From the NCBI GenBank assembly GCA_040219235.1, contig JAVJSV010000011.1, positions 1,178,001-1,242,000 on the forward strand: 64,000 bases of DNA, in the 5' to 3' direction. Made by a program: the position numbers and the translations under genes. The notes under the pieces are model-generated. The model saw only the letters and a list, made by a program, of their open reading frames with translations. It had not been told where the DNA came from and searched no databases. Of this stretch, positions 7,222 through 21,023 are shown in pieces; position 1 is the first letter of the stretch, and the number at the start of each line of letters is the position of its first letter. The DNA comes from Rhodospirillaceae bacterium (GTDB taxonomy: Bacteria > Pseudomonadota > Alphaproteobacteria > Rhodospirillales > Rhodospirillaceae).

Positions 7222-7480
7222 TTATATTATTTCGTGTTGTTAACGTGTTCATATATAACGCTTTAAGTCGCCATTTGGGCGCATATCAAGCCTGTAAAGA
7301 GACAGTTTACTCGACCTGACAAAATCGTTCACCCCTAAATGGATGCCAGATTTGATCCCGGTGTAAATCTGATTTGTAGAGGGAGGGTGATCCTTTTACG
7401 CTTACCCTGGGTGCCCCTAAAGCTACTCAGACTCCGGCCCGTGTCTCAAGTTTGGCGCTCTAACGAAATGGTCTTGGAAT

Positions 7481-8089
7481 TCACTCCACACCCTGCGATT
7501 CTGTTAACCGTGCTTCAAGCTGTGCAATACGCGCCTGTAACGGTTCAATAAGGGCGCTGACCTCCGGTTCCGAATACCGCCGCGTGATGTGCTGCGGGCA
7601 GTTCACGTCCCACGCCTTGACCGAAAAAACAATCACTTGCTCGGGGTTGCCCTTGTAATCCGGGTCGGTCAGCCGCTCCGTCAGTGCCGGGTCGTCCTCA
7701 ACCACCTGCGCTGTCCCCCAAATCTTTATGCGGCGACGGTTAGGATAGTCCATTAAAAAAATATAAGCCTTGTCGTTGTCTTCCAAATTGCCGGTGCTGA
7801 TGTACTGCCGATTGCCTTTGAAATCGGCAAAGGCCAACGTGTGTTCATCCAGCACTTTTAAGAACCCGGGTTTGCCGCCCCGATGCTGAATATAAGGCTG
7901 CCCCTCGGCGCTCGCTGTCCCCAGATAAAGAGAGTCCCGCGCGCCAATAAACTGGGCTAGATCATCCGTAATGGCATCTTGCCACCCGCCTTTCTGTTCC
8001 ATCTTGGCGTAAGAGTCGCGTGAGCCATTTCGGGTTTGAATGTTCTTCACTGTTGGGGTGAAGGCGATGTCGCTGACAATGTGGGTCAT
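7481..8089 (-). CDS. PPOX-class FMN-binding oxidoreductase
   Basis: This 202-residue protein belongs to the pyridoxamine 5'-phosphate oxidase-like split-barrel family. Typical segments are SLYLGTASAEGQPYIQHRGGKPGF, ADFKGNRQYISTGNL and RRIKIWGTAQVV. It ends with a short helical tail (LIEPLQARIAQLEARL) that may form a coiled coil. Members bind FMN or related flavins and often reduce unusual substrates; the substrate here is unknown. It lies 69 nt behind the GST gene on the same strand, so the two probably form a unit divergent from the LysR regulator. The downstream 259 bp to the response regulator contains no recognisable gene. Confidence 0.85.
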   Translation of the reverse strand: MTHIVSDIAFTPTVKNIQTRNGSRDSYAKMEQKGGWQDAITDDLAQFIGARDSLYLGTASAEGQPYIQHRGGKPGFLKVLDEHTLAFADFKGNRQYISTGNLEDNDKAYIFLMDYPNRRRIKIWGTAQVVEDDPALTERLTDPDYKGNPEQVIVFSVKAWDVNCPQHITRRYSEPEVSALIEPLQARIAQLEARLTESQGVE

Positions 8090-8158
8090 GATGTACTCCT
8101 GATATGCGGCCAGAGAAGAGGGGCGGCGGATGACAAACGCCAGAGCCGCCCGCTCTCT

Positions 8159-8773
8159 TTAAGCGGCTTCGGCGGTTGCGGTTCGTTGCATGGCTAGGAA
8201 GCCAGGCAGGTTTTCAACGCGCCTCAACCAGGTCTGAATGTTGGGGTAGGGGGTGAGGGCGACTCCCCCTTCAGGCGCATGGGCGATGTAGGTGTAGGCG
8301 GCAACATCCGCGAGGGTTGGTTTTGTATCTGCCAGCCAGGAGCGGTCCTCGAGATGGGCGTTGAGTCTTTCAAACAGAGCCGATGTCGTGGCCTTGGCTT
8401 TGTCATGATCGAGCCCGGCGCCAAACACGGTCACTAACCGCGCATCACAGGGGCCAGTTTTGATGTCTCCCGCAGCCGTCGATAGCCATTTTTGAATCTC
8501 GGCCCCGAGGATCGCATCATCCGGATACCAGCTTTTGTCGGCGTAGCGGCGGGCCAGGTAAACAAGGATTGCATTTGAGTCAGTGAGGATCAGTCCGTTG
8601 TCATCCAGCACCGGAACTTGGCCTGCGGGGTTCAGTGATAGAAAGTCAGGCGTTTTATGAGCGCCAGTGAGCAGGTCAATGTCAATGCGTTCAAAGTCCT
8701 GTCCAATGAGGGATAGAAACAGTTCAACACGATGGGCGTGTCCAGAGAGAGGGTGACGGTAAAGGGTGATCAT
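8159..8773 (-). CDS. Glutathione S-transferase family protein
   Basis: The product is 204 residues. The N-terminal thioredoxin-like domain begins MITLYRHPLSGHAHRVELFL, with Ser10 as a likely glutathione-activating residue. It continues through NPAGQVPVLDDNGLILTDSNAILVYLARRY, which carries the cis-Pro and the DSNAI glutathione-binding segment. The C-terminal helical domain includes WLADTKPTLADVAAYTYIAHAPEGGV. These are soluble enzymes that conjugate glutathione to electrophiles. The gene is transcribed divergently from a LysR gene with 137 bp between starts, a classic arrangement in which the regulator controls the neighbour. Confidence 0.9.
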   Translation of the reverse strand: MITLYRHPLSGHAHRVELFLSLIGQDFERIDIDLLTGAHKTPDFLSLNPAGQVPVLDDNGLILTDSNAILVYLARRYADKSWYPDDAILGAEIQKWLSTAAGDIKTGPCDARLVTVFGAGLDHDKAKATTSALFERLNAHLEDRSWLADTKPTLADVAAYTYIAHAPEGGVALTPYPNIQTWLRRVENLPGFLAMQRTATAEAA

Positions 8774-8910
8774 TGTGGAAGTCCTTTTCCTTGGTTTGAG
8801 CGTGTCCGGCGATCACTGCGATCTCCTGGGGAAATGGAGTACACAATTTCTATTTTATGTATTATCCATATTAATTAGACAATATTATCAATAAAACGTA
8901 GAATATAATC
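8774..8910. promoter_or_regulatory. Divergent promoter region between GST and LysR genes
   Basis: The 137-bp gap between the two divergent start codons is strongly AT-rich at 8838-8905, with TATTTTATGTATTATCCATA and ATTAATTAGACAATATTATC. LysR regulators usually bind such gaps at T-N11-A sites. Several loose matches exist but none stands out, so no exact operator is claimed. Confidence 0.4.
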
Positions 8911-9804
8911 ATGGACACCATTAATGGTATGCGAACATTTGCCCGGGTTGTTGATACGGGCAGCTTTACCGAGGCCGCCTCCCGCCTGGGCATTTCCACG
9001 GCTTTGGCAAGTAAATATGTCCGCCAGTTGGAGTCCCGCCTCGGAGTGCAACTGCTCAACCGCACGACGCGCAGCGTTAGCCCAACAGAAGTCGGGCGCG
9101 CTTACTGGGAACGCTGTGCGTCTCTTCTGAAAGACTTTGAAGAGTTGGAAGAGTCTGTTGGAGAGCAACACGGACAGCCGCGCGGTGTTCTGCGGGTAGC
9201 GGGCTCGCGGGCATTCGGTGAAGACCTTTTGGTTCCAGCCATTGGCCGCTTTATGACCTCATATCCAGAGATATCCCTCGATTTGACCCTGGACGAACGG
9301 ATGATCGATATCGTGTCCGAAGGGTTTGATGTGGCTATTCGGGTCGCCGATCTTGCGGATTCGTCGCTGATCGCGCGGCGCCTGATGCCATATCCCTATT
9401 TCATCTGTGCGTCGTCAGACTATCTCGCTGTCCACGGCACGCCCACGACACCGCAGGATTTGCTTTCCCATCGCTGCATTATCAACACTGGCATTTCCCC
9501 GGCCAATCAATGGCAATTTTCTATTAATGGTCTCACGAGTCAGGTGACGGTGCCCACCACGGCCCGCGTTAATACGGCCCGGGCAACTGCAACCCTGGTC
9601 AAAGCGGGGCGCGGTATTGGGCTCTGCTTGTATTCAACGGTGGAAGACGATCTCGCGACGGGCAAATTGGTTCGTCTATTGCGCAACTTCGAAGCTTACG
9701 ACCGCACTGTTTATGCTGTCTATCCGCACAGCCAGCATCTCTCTGCTAAGGTCCGCGTGTTTGTGGATCATCTTGTCGAAATCTTTGGAAAACCGCGACC
9801 TTAA
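8911..9804 (+). CDS. LysR-family transcriptional regulator
   Basis: This 297-residue protein has an N-terminal winged helix-turn-helix (MDTINGMRTFARVVDTGSFT, AASRLGISTALASKYVRQLE, LLNRTTRSVSPTEVG) and a C-terminal effector-binding domain from about residue 90 (GVLRVAGSRAFGEDLLVPAI to FVDHLVEIFG). It most resembles the large group of LysR proteins that control adjacent oxidoreductase or transferase genes. Its divergent orientation to the GST and PPOX genes suggests it regulates them. The effector is unknown. Confidence 0.92.
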   Translation: MDTINGMRTFARVVDTGSFTEAASRLGISTALASKYVRQLESRLGVQLLNRTTRSVSPTEVGRAYWERCASLLKDFEELEESVGEQHGQPRGVLRVAGSRAFGEDLLVPAIGRFMTSYPEISLDLTLDERMIDIVSEGFDVAIRVADLADSSLIARRLMPYPYFICASSDYLAVHGTPTTPQDLLSHRCIINTGISPANQWQFSINGLTSQVTVPTTARVNTARATATLVKAGRGIGLCLYSTVEDDLATGKLVRLLRNFEAYDRTVYAVYPHSQHLSAKVRVFVDHLVEIFGKPRP

Positions 9805-9978
9805 GCATGCCTTGGAACATTCTGTCGCTGTTGAGTCACAATGTTGTGCATGGGCTCGTTTCGCATTGTATTAAGTCATTGTTTTTATTGAAAAAGATAA
9901 CTCGTGCATGGGCTCGTTCCAAGGTCAAGGGGGCTCGCTTTTTTTGCCGACCTTAAAAACCGCAGAAATCAGAGACTA

Positions 9979-13777
<3,799 letters not shown>

Positions 13778-13789
13778 GATCCAGGCGTC

Positions 13790-14629
13790 TTACCAGATAC
13801 TCCACCAGGGTTTTTCGTCTTCAGCGGCCTGAACCTCTGCAGCTCGGCGAGCCTGACGCAGTTCCCGCTCAACACCAGCCAGAGCGAAGGCATCTTCGTA
13901 CCAGTCACTGCCCGGGTAATTGTAGCCGAGGATGGCGGCCGTCCGCTTGGCTTCAGCCCGCAGCCCCAAGGCTGTGTAGGTCTCTGTTAAACGGTACAGA
14001 GCTTCTGGGGCATGCGTGGTGTTGCCATAGGACTCAACCACGTTCTTGAAACGGTTGATGGCGGCCAAATAGTGCTGGCGGTTTAAATAAAACCGTCCCA
14101 CCGCCATCTCTTTACCGGCCAGGTGATCGCGTGTGAGATCGATCTTCAGCCGCGCATCGCGCGCATAGGCGGTGTCAGGGAAGCGGGTAATAACATCTTC
14201 CAAGGCGACCAGTGCCTGTTGCGTCATGTCCTGGTCCCGCTGCACGTCGGAGATTTGCTCGTAGTAGCAGAGCGCTTTGAGATAATAGGCATAGACGACA
14301 TCACGGTTGCCAGGGTGCACTTGAATAAAGCGGTCTAAAGACGCCGTGGCGTCGTCGTATTTGTTGTTCATGTAATGGGCGTAGGCTGCCATCAACTTGG
14401 ATTTTGTGGCCCAGACTGAATAGGGGTGCTGACGCTCGACTTCATCGAAATACAGAGACGCATCCCGGTAGCGGCCATCTTCCAGATATTCTGTGGCCTG
14501 ACTGTAAATTTCGTAGACCGTCAGTTCCTGGTACTCAAGCTCGTCATCTGAGGCGCAAGCTGCCAGGGCTAAGACGGCAACAGCCGCCGCAATCTGCTTT
14601 AGTCTGAATGGTGTGTCACAAAGGGCCAT
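13790..14629 (-). CDS. bamD: Outer-membrane assembly lipoprotein BamD (ComL)
   Basis: The product is a lipoprotein with a signal sequence ending in the lipobox LALAAC, so Cys25 (counting from the chosen start) would be lipidated. Five TPR-like repeats follow (ATEYLEDGRYRDASLYFDEV, HYMNNKYDDATASLDRFIQV and later copies). BamD is the essential partner of BamA in inserting barrel proteins into the outer membrane. An upstream ATG at 14683 would add 18 residues before the signal sequence; the ATG at 14629 fits lipoprotein length better, although neither has a strong ribosome binding site. The next gene, recN, begins 12 nt after the stop. Confidence 0.93.
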   Translation of the reverse strand: MALCDTPFRLKQIAAAVAVLALAACASDDELEYQELTVYEIYSQATEYLEDGRYRDASLYFDEVERQHPYSVWATKSKLMAAYAHYMNNKYDDATASLDRFIQVHPGNRDVVYAYYLKALCYYEQISDVQRDQDMTQQALVALEDVITRFPDTAYARDARLKIDLTRDHLAGKEMAVGRFYLNRQHYLAAINRFKNVVESYGNTTHAPEALYRLTETYTALGLRAEAKRTAAILGYNYPGSDWYEDAFALAGVERELRQARRAAEVQAAEDEKPWWSIW

Positions 14630-14739
14630 AGTCTTCAAACGCGCTCGTAAAAGGGAGGTGAGTATATCATCGCCACTGACCATGTCAGCAGCTTAAGAGT
14701 CCATGTCAGTCGGTTAGGGTCCCAGCCACCAGATTAGGA

Positions 14740-15750
14740 TTATTGGGCTGCGGCCTGGCGCTCTAGGGCTTGGTTCCACGTTTTTGGGCGATTAATGCGC
14801 CCGTTTTCCGGCATATCCACCAGATCCCAGTTGCTGTCTTTGGCAAACAATTGACGCAGCAGATTTGCCGTGTCCGCATGGCTCGAGCAGGTGCCGTGGA
14901 AATGACCGATAATTCGGTGCCCAGTGAGATACAGGTCACCGATGGCATCCAGCATCTTATGGCGCACAAATTCATCATTATGGCGCAGGCCATCTTCATT
15001 GAGCACGCGCTCGCCATCAACCACGATTGCATTCTCAAGGCTGCCGCCGCGGGCTAAGCCGGCTTCACGCAAGGCGGTCACATCGGAGAGAAACCCGAAA
15101 GTGCGGGCCTTGCTGATTTCGGTTTTGAAGACATCCGTGTCGATATCAAAGGTGCACGACTGCCGTCCAACAGCTTCAGCAGCGAAGTCAATTTGGAACT
15201 CTAGCGTGAGTCCATCTTCTGAGGGTGCCAGCGAAACTTCTTTGTTGCCATTGCGATAAACGATGGGCTCAAGGATACGCAGTACTTGCCGCGGTACATC
15301 TTGGTCGGCCACGCCGGCGCATTCGATCAGAAAAATAAACGGTGCGGCGCTGCCGTCCATCGCGGGAACTTCAGGTCCGTTTAATTCGACCAGGGCATTA
15401 TCGACTCCCATCCCATAAAACGCGGCCATAAGATGTTCGACGGTGGCAACGCTGATACCATTTTCATTGGCCAGCACTGTGCACATGCGGCTGTCTGCGA
15501 TCCGATCCCAGCGCGCTGGAATCTCTGCACCGCCGCCGACGAGATCAATGCGTTTGAAGACAATGCCTGTATTGATGGGAGCCGGGTGTAACTTCATCGC
15601 GACCCGTGCTCCAGAATGCAAGCCAATTCCACTACACCCAATAGGTGATTTCAACGTGCGTTGGAGATTGGTGGCTTTCGGGAGGTCATTGGGCGTCGCG
15701 TTGCCAAAGGCACCAGAAACGGTGCGAAGTGCGCGGACGTCAGGGGACAT
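14740..15750 (-). CDS. lpxC: UDP-3-O-acyl-N-acetylglucosamine deacetylase LpxC
   Basis: The product has 336 residues. The family start QRTLKSPIGCSGIGLHSG is preceded by 28 extra residues. Zinc ligands are visible in TVEHLMAAFYG (His) and RHKMLDAIGDLYLTG (His, Asp), and HFHGTCSSH carries the catalytic His. LpxC performs the committed step of lipid A synthesis, so the organism makes a lipopolysaccharide outer membrane. It is the usual gene after ftsZ in proteobacterial dcw clusters, but here a terminator and about 325 bp separate the two, so it probably has its own promoter. Confidence 0.97.
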   Translation of the reverse strand: MSPDVRALRTVSGAFGNATPNDLPKATNLQRTLKSPIGCSGIGLHSGARVAMKLHPAPINTGIVFKRIDLVGGGAEIPARWDRIADSRMCTVLANENGISVATVEHLMAAFYGMGVDNALVELNGPEVPAMDGSAAPFIFLIECAGVADQDVPRQVLRILEPIVYRNGNKEVSLAPSEDGLTLEFQIDFAAEAVGRQSCTFDIDTDVFKTEISKARTFGFLSDVTALREAGLARGGSLENAIVVDGERVLNEDGLRHNDEFVRHKMLDAIGDLYLTGHRIIGHFHGTCSSHADTANLLRQLFAKDSNWDLVDMPENGRINRPKTWNQALERQAAAQ

Positions 15751-16075
15751 AGATCACCGGTATTAATTGCAACAAAACGATATTGAGGCACACGTCTGCG
15801 CCCGTACATCCACTATATAATGTAGTAGCAACCCCAATTAGTCCCTGCAACTCAATCATTGTTGCAGATTGTAATGCTTTGACAAGTAAAAACTTTTTGG
15901 CTTTAGGCTTCAAAAAAATGTGGCATTTGTATGGATATATTTAGCGGGTGCCAGGCAAGGGGCTAAAGCCTTAATAATCATAAGAAAAGGCCCGCCTTTC
16001 AGCGGGCCTTTTCCCCTCCCGTTGGTGGCCCGTCCCCCTCAGAGGGCCACCCCCACGGATCGTGCCGGTTTTGTC
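15751..16075 (-). other. Intergenic region between ftsZ and lpxC
   Basis: This 325-bp gap holds the ftsZ terminator at 15985-16012. Nearer lpxC is an AT-rich stretch with a -10-like TATATA on the minus strand near 15818, about 70 nt upstream of the lpxC start. No gene was seen in it. A confident -35 could not be assigned. Confidence 0.5.
15985..16012 (-). terminator. Intrinsic terminator after ftsZ
   Basis: A perfect 11-bp GC-rich stem (AAAAGGCCCGC pairing with GCGGGCCTTTT) has a 6-nt loop. On the minus strand it is followed by TTTTCTT, so it ends transcripts coming from ftsZ, whose stop is 64 nt upstream. It separates the dcw operon from lpxC. Confidence 0.85.
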
Positions 16076-17869
16076 TCAGTTGGCCTGCCGACGGAGAAAA
16101 GCAGGGATTTCCAGCTCTTCTTCATCATGTGAGGTGACAGGCCGATCTGCCGGATTAACCGAAATCGCCAAGTTCGACTGAGGTGCTGGCTCTGGCCGGG
16201 CAATCGTTTTTGCCAGCGGTTTTGGCTCAGGCGCTGCTGGAGCAGTCGCTTGTACCTCAGATTCTGGCTTGCCTTTGGCGAGGCTGCGATAGCGGCTGAA
16301 CAAGCTCAATTTGCCACCGTCCTGCTTTGGAGTGCCTGACGTCAAAGGTTTTGCTGCTGTAACGGGTGCTTCAGCTTTTGAAGCCGCGAGTGGCGCAGGC
16401 ACTGGAGCAGGTTCAACAGCGGGCATTGCCTTTGGCATAACCGGTGCCTTCGGAATGAAGGTATCAGTCGGCAAACGAGGCTGTGTTGACGTTGGTTTCG
16501 GCTTGACCGCTGGGGCACTTGCCATGGCTTCGGCAATCTCATCTGTCTGAGCGACCGGAGCGCTAGGCGTTGCACCTTGGGGCGCGCTTTGGCGGGTCGA
16601 TTGTGCAACCCGAGCGGCCAGGTCCAATTCTTCAGCTGGGGGATGGGTGGTTGAACTGGCGGGGGCAAGTGTTGCGCTCGGGGCGGCTGCGTAGTTTGCT
16701 GCCGGGGTCGCAGCAGGTGCGGTCGCAGATCCGTGTGCGGTTTCGCCAGCGGACGCTATCTGACCACCACCAAAGATCGCATTGGCCATGGCTGCTGGCC
16801 TGTGCGCCGGCGTTTCCGTTCGAGAGTGCACGGTCCGATCAGATACCGCTTTGGTTTCATCGCGGATCAACACGGGCTTAGGCATGTGTCCTGACATCGC
16901 TTCGATGCCGGTGGCCACAACAGATACGCGGATACGGCCTTCGAGGCTTTCATCGAAGCAGGACCCGAAAATGATATGGGCTTCTGTTTCGACTTCGTCT
17001 CTGATGCGATTGGCGGCTTCATCGACTTCAAACAATGTCACATCAGACCCGCCGGTGATGTTGATCAACACACCTTTGGCACCGCGCATGGACGTGTCTT
17101 CCAGAAGGGGATTCGCGATGGCGGCTTCTGCTGCTTCAATGGCGCGTTTTTCGCCTTCAGCTTCACCGGTGCCCATCATGGCTCGGCCCATTTCCATCAT
17201 CACCGTTTTGACATCCGCAAAGTCCAAGTTAATCAGACCCGGCATCATCATGAGATCGGTGACGCTGCGCACACCCGAGTACAGAACGTCATCAGCCATC
17301 TTAAAGGCATCGGCGAAGGTCGTCTTTTCGTTGGCCACCCGGAACAGGTTTTGGTTCGGAATAATGATCAGGGTGTCAACGGATTGGGCGAGTTCTTCAA
17401 TGCCAGCTTCGGCGATGCGCATGCGGTGCACACCTTCGAACTGGAACGGCTTGGTCACAACGCCAACGGTCAGAATGCCAAGCTCGCGGGCGATGCGGGC
17501 CACCACAGGCGCTGCACCTGTGCCGGTGCCGCCACCCATACCAGCGGTCACGAAGGCCATATTTGAGCCTTCGAGATACTGGCCGATCTGCTCAATGCAG
17601 TCTTCCGCCGCATGACGACCGATGTCAGGGCGCGCCCCGGCACCAAGGCCAGACGTAGTGTCTGGGCCCAATTGAATGCGACGATCAGCCCGCGACAGCG
17701 ATAGAGACTGCGCGTCTGTATTTGCGACAACGAATTCAACGCCGTCTAGGGCGCTCTCGATCATGTTGTTCACGGCATTTCCGCCACCGCCACCAACACC
17801 GACAACAGTTATCTTTGGTCTCAGGAGCGGTTCGGCCCCTGTTTTCGGAACACTAATGTTCAAAGTCAT
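16076..17869 (-). CDS. ftsZ: Cell division GTPase FtsZ
   Basis: This 597-residue tubulin homologue carries the GTP-binding signature [11 protein letters not shown] and the T7 loop [12 protein letters not shown] conserved C-terminal peptide ([14 protein letters not shown]) is where FtsA and other partners bind. Between residue 320 or so and the tail is a linker of about 250 residues, rich in Ala, Pro, Thr and Lys. It is long compared with enteric FtsZ (383 residues) but of a kind seen in many alphaproteobacteria. FtsZ builds the division ring at the inner membrane. It is the last gene of the dcw run and is followed by a strong terminator. Confidence 0.98.
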   Translation of the reverse strand: MTLNISVPKTGAEPLLRPKITVVGVGGGGGNAVNNMIESALDGVEFVVANTDAQSLSLSRADRRIQLGPDTTSGLGAGARPDIGRHAAEDCIEQIGQYLEGSNMAFVTAGMGGGTGTGAAPVVARIARELGILTVGVVTKPFQFEGVHRMRIAEAGIEELAQSVDTLIIIPNQNLFRVANEKTTFADAFKMADDVLYSGVRSVTDLMMMPGLINLDFADVKTVMMEMGRAMMGTGEAEGEKRAIEAAEAAIANPLLEDTSMRGAKGVLINITGGSDVTLFEVDEAANRIRDEVETEAHIIFGSCFDESLEGRIRVSVVATGIEAMSGHMPKPVLIRDETKAVSDRTVHSRTETPAHRPAAMANAIFGGGQIASAGETAHGSATAPAATPAANYAAAPSATLAPASSTTHPPAEELDLAARVAQSTRQSAPQGATPSAPVAQTDEIAEAMASAPAVKPKPTSTQPRLPTDTFIPKAPVMPKAMPAVEPAPVPAPLAASKAEAPVTAAKPLTSGTPKQDGGKLSLFSRYRSLAKGKPESEVQATAPAAPEPKPLAKTIARPEPAPQSNLAISVNPADRPVTSHDEEELEIPAFLRRQAN

Positions 17870-17996
17870 ACCTTCCTCCAGGTTTGTAGTCTTAAGCTCG
17901 AATGGACGTTGATGGTCGGTTTCCCCGATCCTTTTCTAGGACGTGTATGCGGATATGTTCCCGCTTTGATGATCCTAGTTTGGCGTCCTCTCCTCA

Positions 17997-19247
17997 TTAG
18001 AAATTCTCCCTTAGCCATTGACCGATACGGCCAAAGCCCCGTCCCTTACTGACGGCTTCCATGGCCATCAGGTCGGGTAACATCACTTGTTCGTTTACGG
18101 CGTAGCGCAGCAGTCCTGCGGCGGTTGCAAAAGCAGGTCCGGACACAGATTCCGGCAGCCCTTTAATTTGTTTTGGGCGACCTAGGCGCACCTGTTTGTC
18201 GAGCACGAGCTCTGCTAAATCGCGCACGCCTTCTAATTGGCTCGCGCCACCGGTAATGACAACGCGGCGTCCAGCGATCTTGCTGTAACCGCTGGCGTCC
18301 AGCAGACCGCGCACCAATTCAAACGTTTCTTCAAGACGAGGCTGAATGATCTGCACCAACATCGATTTTGGGACTTCGTTGGCGCTGTTTTCATCATCTT
18401 CACCCACCAAAGGTACTTTCAGCAGTTCACGCGTGTCTGATGGCGTTTGCACAACGCTGCCGTAGACCGTCTTAAGCCGTTCCGCTTTGGCGACGGGCGT
18501 GGAGAGTCCTTTCGCAATGTCGCTGGTGACGTGATTGCCGCCGATGGGAACGGACTCTACAAATTCAATATGACCTTCTTGGAACACGGCGACCGAGGTT
18601 GTGCCGCCGCCCATGTCAATCACAGTGACACCGAGATCTTTTTCATCTTCAACCAGACATGCTAATCCTGACGCGTAGGCCGAAACCACTTTGTCTTCGA
18701 TGTCTAAATGGCAGTGCTCAATAACGGTCGATAAGTTGCGACTTTGTCCGAGGGCGGCTGTAACCAAATGAATATTCACACCCAGTCGTTCGCCATACAT
18801 GCCACGTGGATCAATGATGCCGTTGGAGCCATCAATGGAATAGCCTGTTGGGATGCAGTGGATCAGGTCACGATCTCCGGCGTCGAACTGGCCGCCCGCA
18901 TGCTCCATAATCCGCCGTACATCGGTGTCGCGGATTTCATGCCCGGAAATGGCAAGCTCCACTTCAACTTGAGAGGACCGAGGGCTGCCGCAGGTCACAT
19001 TGACAAAAACGCGGTCGATGCGTTCATTTGCCATTTGCTCAGCCGCATCAACAGCCGCTCGCACGGAAGCCTCAACGGCATCCATGTTGACCACTTGGCC
19101 GTTGCGCATACCGTTGGCGCGATGATGACCGACGCCCGCGATTTGTAATTGGCTGCGGTCATCTGTGGTTGCAATGAAACAACAGACTTTCGTTGTCCCT
19201 ACATCAAGGGCAGCAATGACGCTGTTGCGTGAAGGACCTTTAGACAC
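17997..19247 (-). CDS. ftsA: Cell division protein FtsA
   Basis: This actin-fold protein tethers FtsZ to the membrane. Phosphate-binding signatures are visible: ALDVGTTKVCCFIA near the N-terminus, VIDMGGGTTSVAVF mid-protein and VVITGGASQLEG later. The C-terminus FGRIGQWLREN is the amphipathic membrane-targeting helix. The start is taken as GTG at 19247, which overlaps the ftsQ stop and has AGAGGAG about 10 nt upstream, giving 416 residues. An ATG at 19310 would add 21 poorly conserved residues and lies deep inside ftsQ. Confidence 0.96.
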   Translation of the reverse strand: MSKGPSRNSVIAALDVGTTKVCCFIATTDDRSQLQIAGVGHHRANGMRNGQVVNMDAVEASVRAAVDAAEQMANERIDRVFVNVTCGSPRSSQVEVELAISGHEIRDTDVRRIMEHAGGQFDAGDRDLIHCIPTGYSIDGSNGIIDPRGMYGERLGVNIHLVTAALGQSRNLSTVIEHCHLDIEDKVVSAYASGLACLVEDEKDLGVTVIDMGGGTTSVAVFQEGHIEFVESVPIGGNHVTSDIAKGLSTPVAKAERLKTVYGSVVQTPSDTRELLKVPLVGEDDENSANEVPKSMLVQIIQPRLEETFELVRGLLDASGYSKIAGRRVVITGGASQLEGVRDLAELVLDKQVRLGRPKQIKGLPESVSGPAFATAAGLLRYAVNEQVMLPDLMAMEAVSKGRGFGRIGQWLRENF

Positions 19248-20106
19248 CTTTTGAAAACTCCTCTTGGCCCACGTTCTGGTTGCCCAAATCTTGGGCACCC
19301 GTTCGTACATCCCGTTTTAAGGGACTGTTGTATTGGCTCTGTTGTGGCAGGGGCGCATAGCCCTCTTTCAACTGGACGGTAAGACGTCCCTCAATGCGCA
19401 GATCGATTTCAGCTAGCGCCCGGCTCAACAATTGATGTTTGGCATCCAGGGAAGCCAATCCACTCCAGGCATCGGCAACGCCATGCTCGGGCAGTTTGAT
19501 CATGACCCCGTGCTCGACATCATCCAGAGTGATGTTCCAGCGACGATTGCCGAACCGAACAGCGGCTTTGACGCGTGCAAAGAGTTCTGGGTGCTGCTTT
19601 AGGGCTTCAAACAAGGCTTGCGTATGGCCAGGGGCATCCTCGCCGACAACCACAATCAGGTTGGCTGGGGCTGAGTCCACGTTCACGATGGATGTGCCAT
19701 CGCCGTCAATAAGAGTGTATCCGCCGTTATGTTGCCAAAGCGCGTAAGCGTCATACTCGTCGATATTGATGTGCAGGCTGCCGGGCAGATGGCGGACGAT
19801 TTCCGCAGACCTCACCCAAGGCAGTGCTGTAATCCTGGCCTTAGCCGCAGGGACATCAATCTCCAGGATCGGTGTGCCGCGCACAGCTCCCAAGGCATCG
19901 AGAATATCGGCAGCTAGAGTTTTCGTACGACCCGTAACCAAGACTTCTTTTACGTTCATGCCCACGGCGGAGAGTGACTCAGCGGCTTGATTGGGAACGT
20001 CTGTCCAGTCGGCAGGAGTGACAACAAACTGAAAGGCCCAGAGACCGCCAACAATCAATGCTGCGCCGCCAGTCAGAGTTAGGTATCTGATTTTTATGCG
20101 TCGCAT
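19240..20106 (-). CDS. ftsQ: Cell division protein FtsQ
   Basis: A bitopic membrane protein: a short cytoplasmic N-terminus, a transmembrane segment ([20 protein letters not shown]), then a POTRA domain beginning near [12 protein letters not shown] and the FtsQ domain. The C-terminus is proline- and glutamine-rich. FtsQ links early and late divisome proteins. ATG 20106 has GGAGA 7 nt upstream and overlaps the ddl stop by 13 bp. An alternative TTG lies at 20127. Confidence 0.93.
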   Translation of the reverse strand: MRRIKIRYLTLTGGAALIVGGLWAFQFVVTPADWTDVPNQAAESLSAVGMNVKEVLVTGRTKTLAADILDALGAVRGTPILEIDVPAAKARITALPWVRSAEIVRHLPGSLHINIDEYDAYALWQHNGGYTLIDGDGTSIVNVDSAPANLIVVVGEDAPGHTQALFEALKQHPELFARVKAAVRFGNRRWNITLDDVEHGVMIKLPEHGVADAWSGLASLDAKHQLLSRALAEIDLRIEGRLTVQLKEGYAPLPQQSQYNSPLKRDVRTGAQDLGNQNVGQEEFSKGV

Positions 20107-21023
20107 TGCGCGTTCTCCACCATCCAAGTGACAAGATCGATAAAGGCCATACCGGCATGTGCGGCTTGCTCAGGAACCAGGGACGTGGGTGTAAGCCCGG
20201 GTTGAGTATTAACTTCCAACAGGAACAGCGCATCCCCATCAAGCCGGAGGTCAGCACGTGTCACACCTCTGCATCCCAGCGCCTCATGAGCGGCCAAGGA
20301 AATGGCCATCGCTCTGTCGTAGACAGATTTGCTTAAGTCTGCCGGGAGAGTGTGTGTTGAGCCGCCCTCTGCATACTTGGCATCGTAGTCATAGAAGGCG
20401 CGGTCGGTGGTAATCTCCGTAACGGCGAGGGCTTTGTCACCTAGAACAGTCACTGTTAATTCTCGTCCAGGAATGTAGCGTTCGACCAGCACGGGGCTAT
20501 CGTCGGTTCCGCCTATATCATCGAGAGGGGCCTTGGTGTCGCCCTCACGAACAATATGAACGCCGACCGCAGACCCTTCGTTCAAAGGCTTGATGACATA
20601 GGGGCGGGGCATGGGATCGCTGCGTTCCGCATCTTTGCGGGAGACAACCACGTCTTCGGCGATGGGCAGTCCAGCTGCCGCGAAGTGACACTTGGCAATG
20701 GCTTTGTCCATGGCCAGGGTAGACGCAATGCGCCCAGAATTCGTGTACGGAAGGCCCATCATATCCAACAAGCCCTGGATGCAGCCATCCTCGCCGTAGC
20801 GTCCATGCAGCGCGTTGAAAACAACGTCAGGCGCGGCCTCTGCGAGTACTGCAGTAAGTGCGGGCATGTCGCGTGGCACATCAATGCGCACAACAATGTA
20901 TCCTGCTTGCTCCAACGCATCGGCAGCATCACGCCCGGTGACCAAGGAAACCTCACGTTCTGCCGAGAACCCGCCGTACAACACAGCAACGCGCTTAATC
21001 GCTTTTGCTTTCGCTGAGGTCAT
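20094..21023 (-). CDS. ddl: D-alanine--D-alanine ligase
   Basis: This 309-residue ATP-grasp enzyme makes the D-Ala-D-Ala dipeptide for peptidoglycan. Seen motifs are [50 protein letters not shown] and the metal-binding [20 protein letters not shown]. In this family Tyr versus Phe in the active-site loop separates D-Ala from D-lactate ligases; this could not be judged reliably by eye. It overlaps murB by 4 bp. Confidence 0.97.
   Translation of the reverse strand: MTSAKAKAIKRVAVLYGGFSAEREVSLVTGRDAADALEQAGYIVVRIDVPRDMPALTAVLAEAAPDVVFNALHGRYGEDGCIQGLLDMMGLPYTNSGRIASTLAMDKAIAKCHFAAAGLPIAEDVVVSRKDAERSDPMPRPYVIKPLNEGSAVGVHIVREGDTKAPLDDIGGTDDSPVLVERYIPGRELTVTVLGDKALAVTEITTDRAFYDYDAKYAEGGSTHTLPADLSKSVYDRAMAISLAAHEALGCRGVTRADLRLDGDALFLLEVNTQPGLTPTSLVPEQAAHAGMAFIDLVTWMVENAQCDA

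Noticed and set aside
7347-7371. Inverted repeat CAGATTT...AAATCTG downstream of the PPOX gene
   Set aside because: The stem is only 7 bp and AT-rich, with an 11-nt loop and no T-run, so chance is a fair explanation.
19248-19310. ATG start for ftsA inside ftsQ
   Set aside because: The added residues do not resemble FtsA, and the GTG at 19247 has a well-placed AGAGGAG and overlaps the ftsQ stop.
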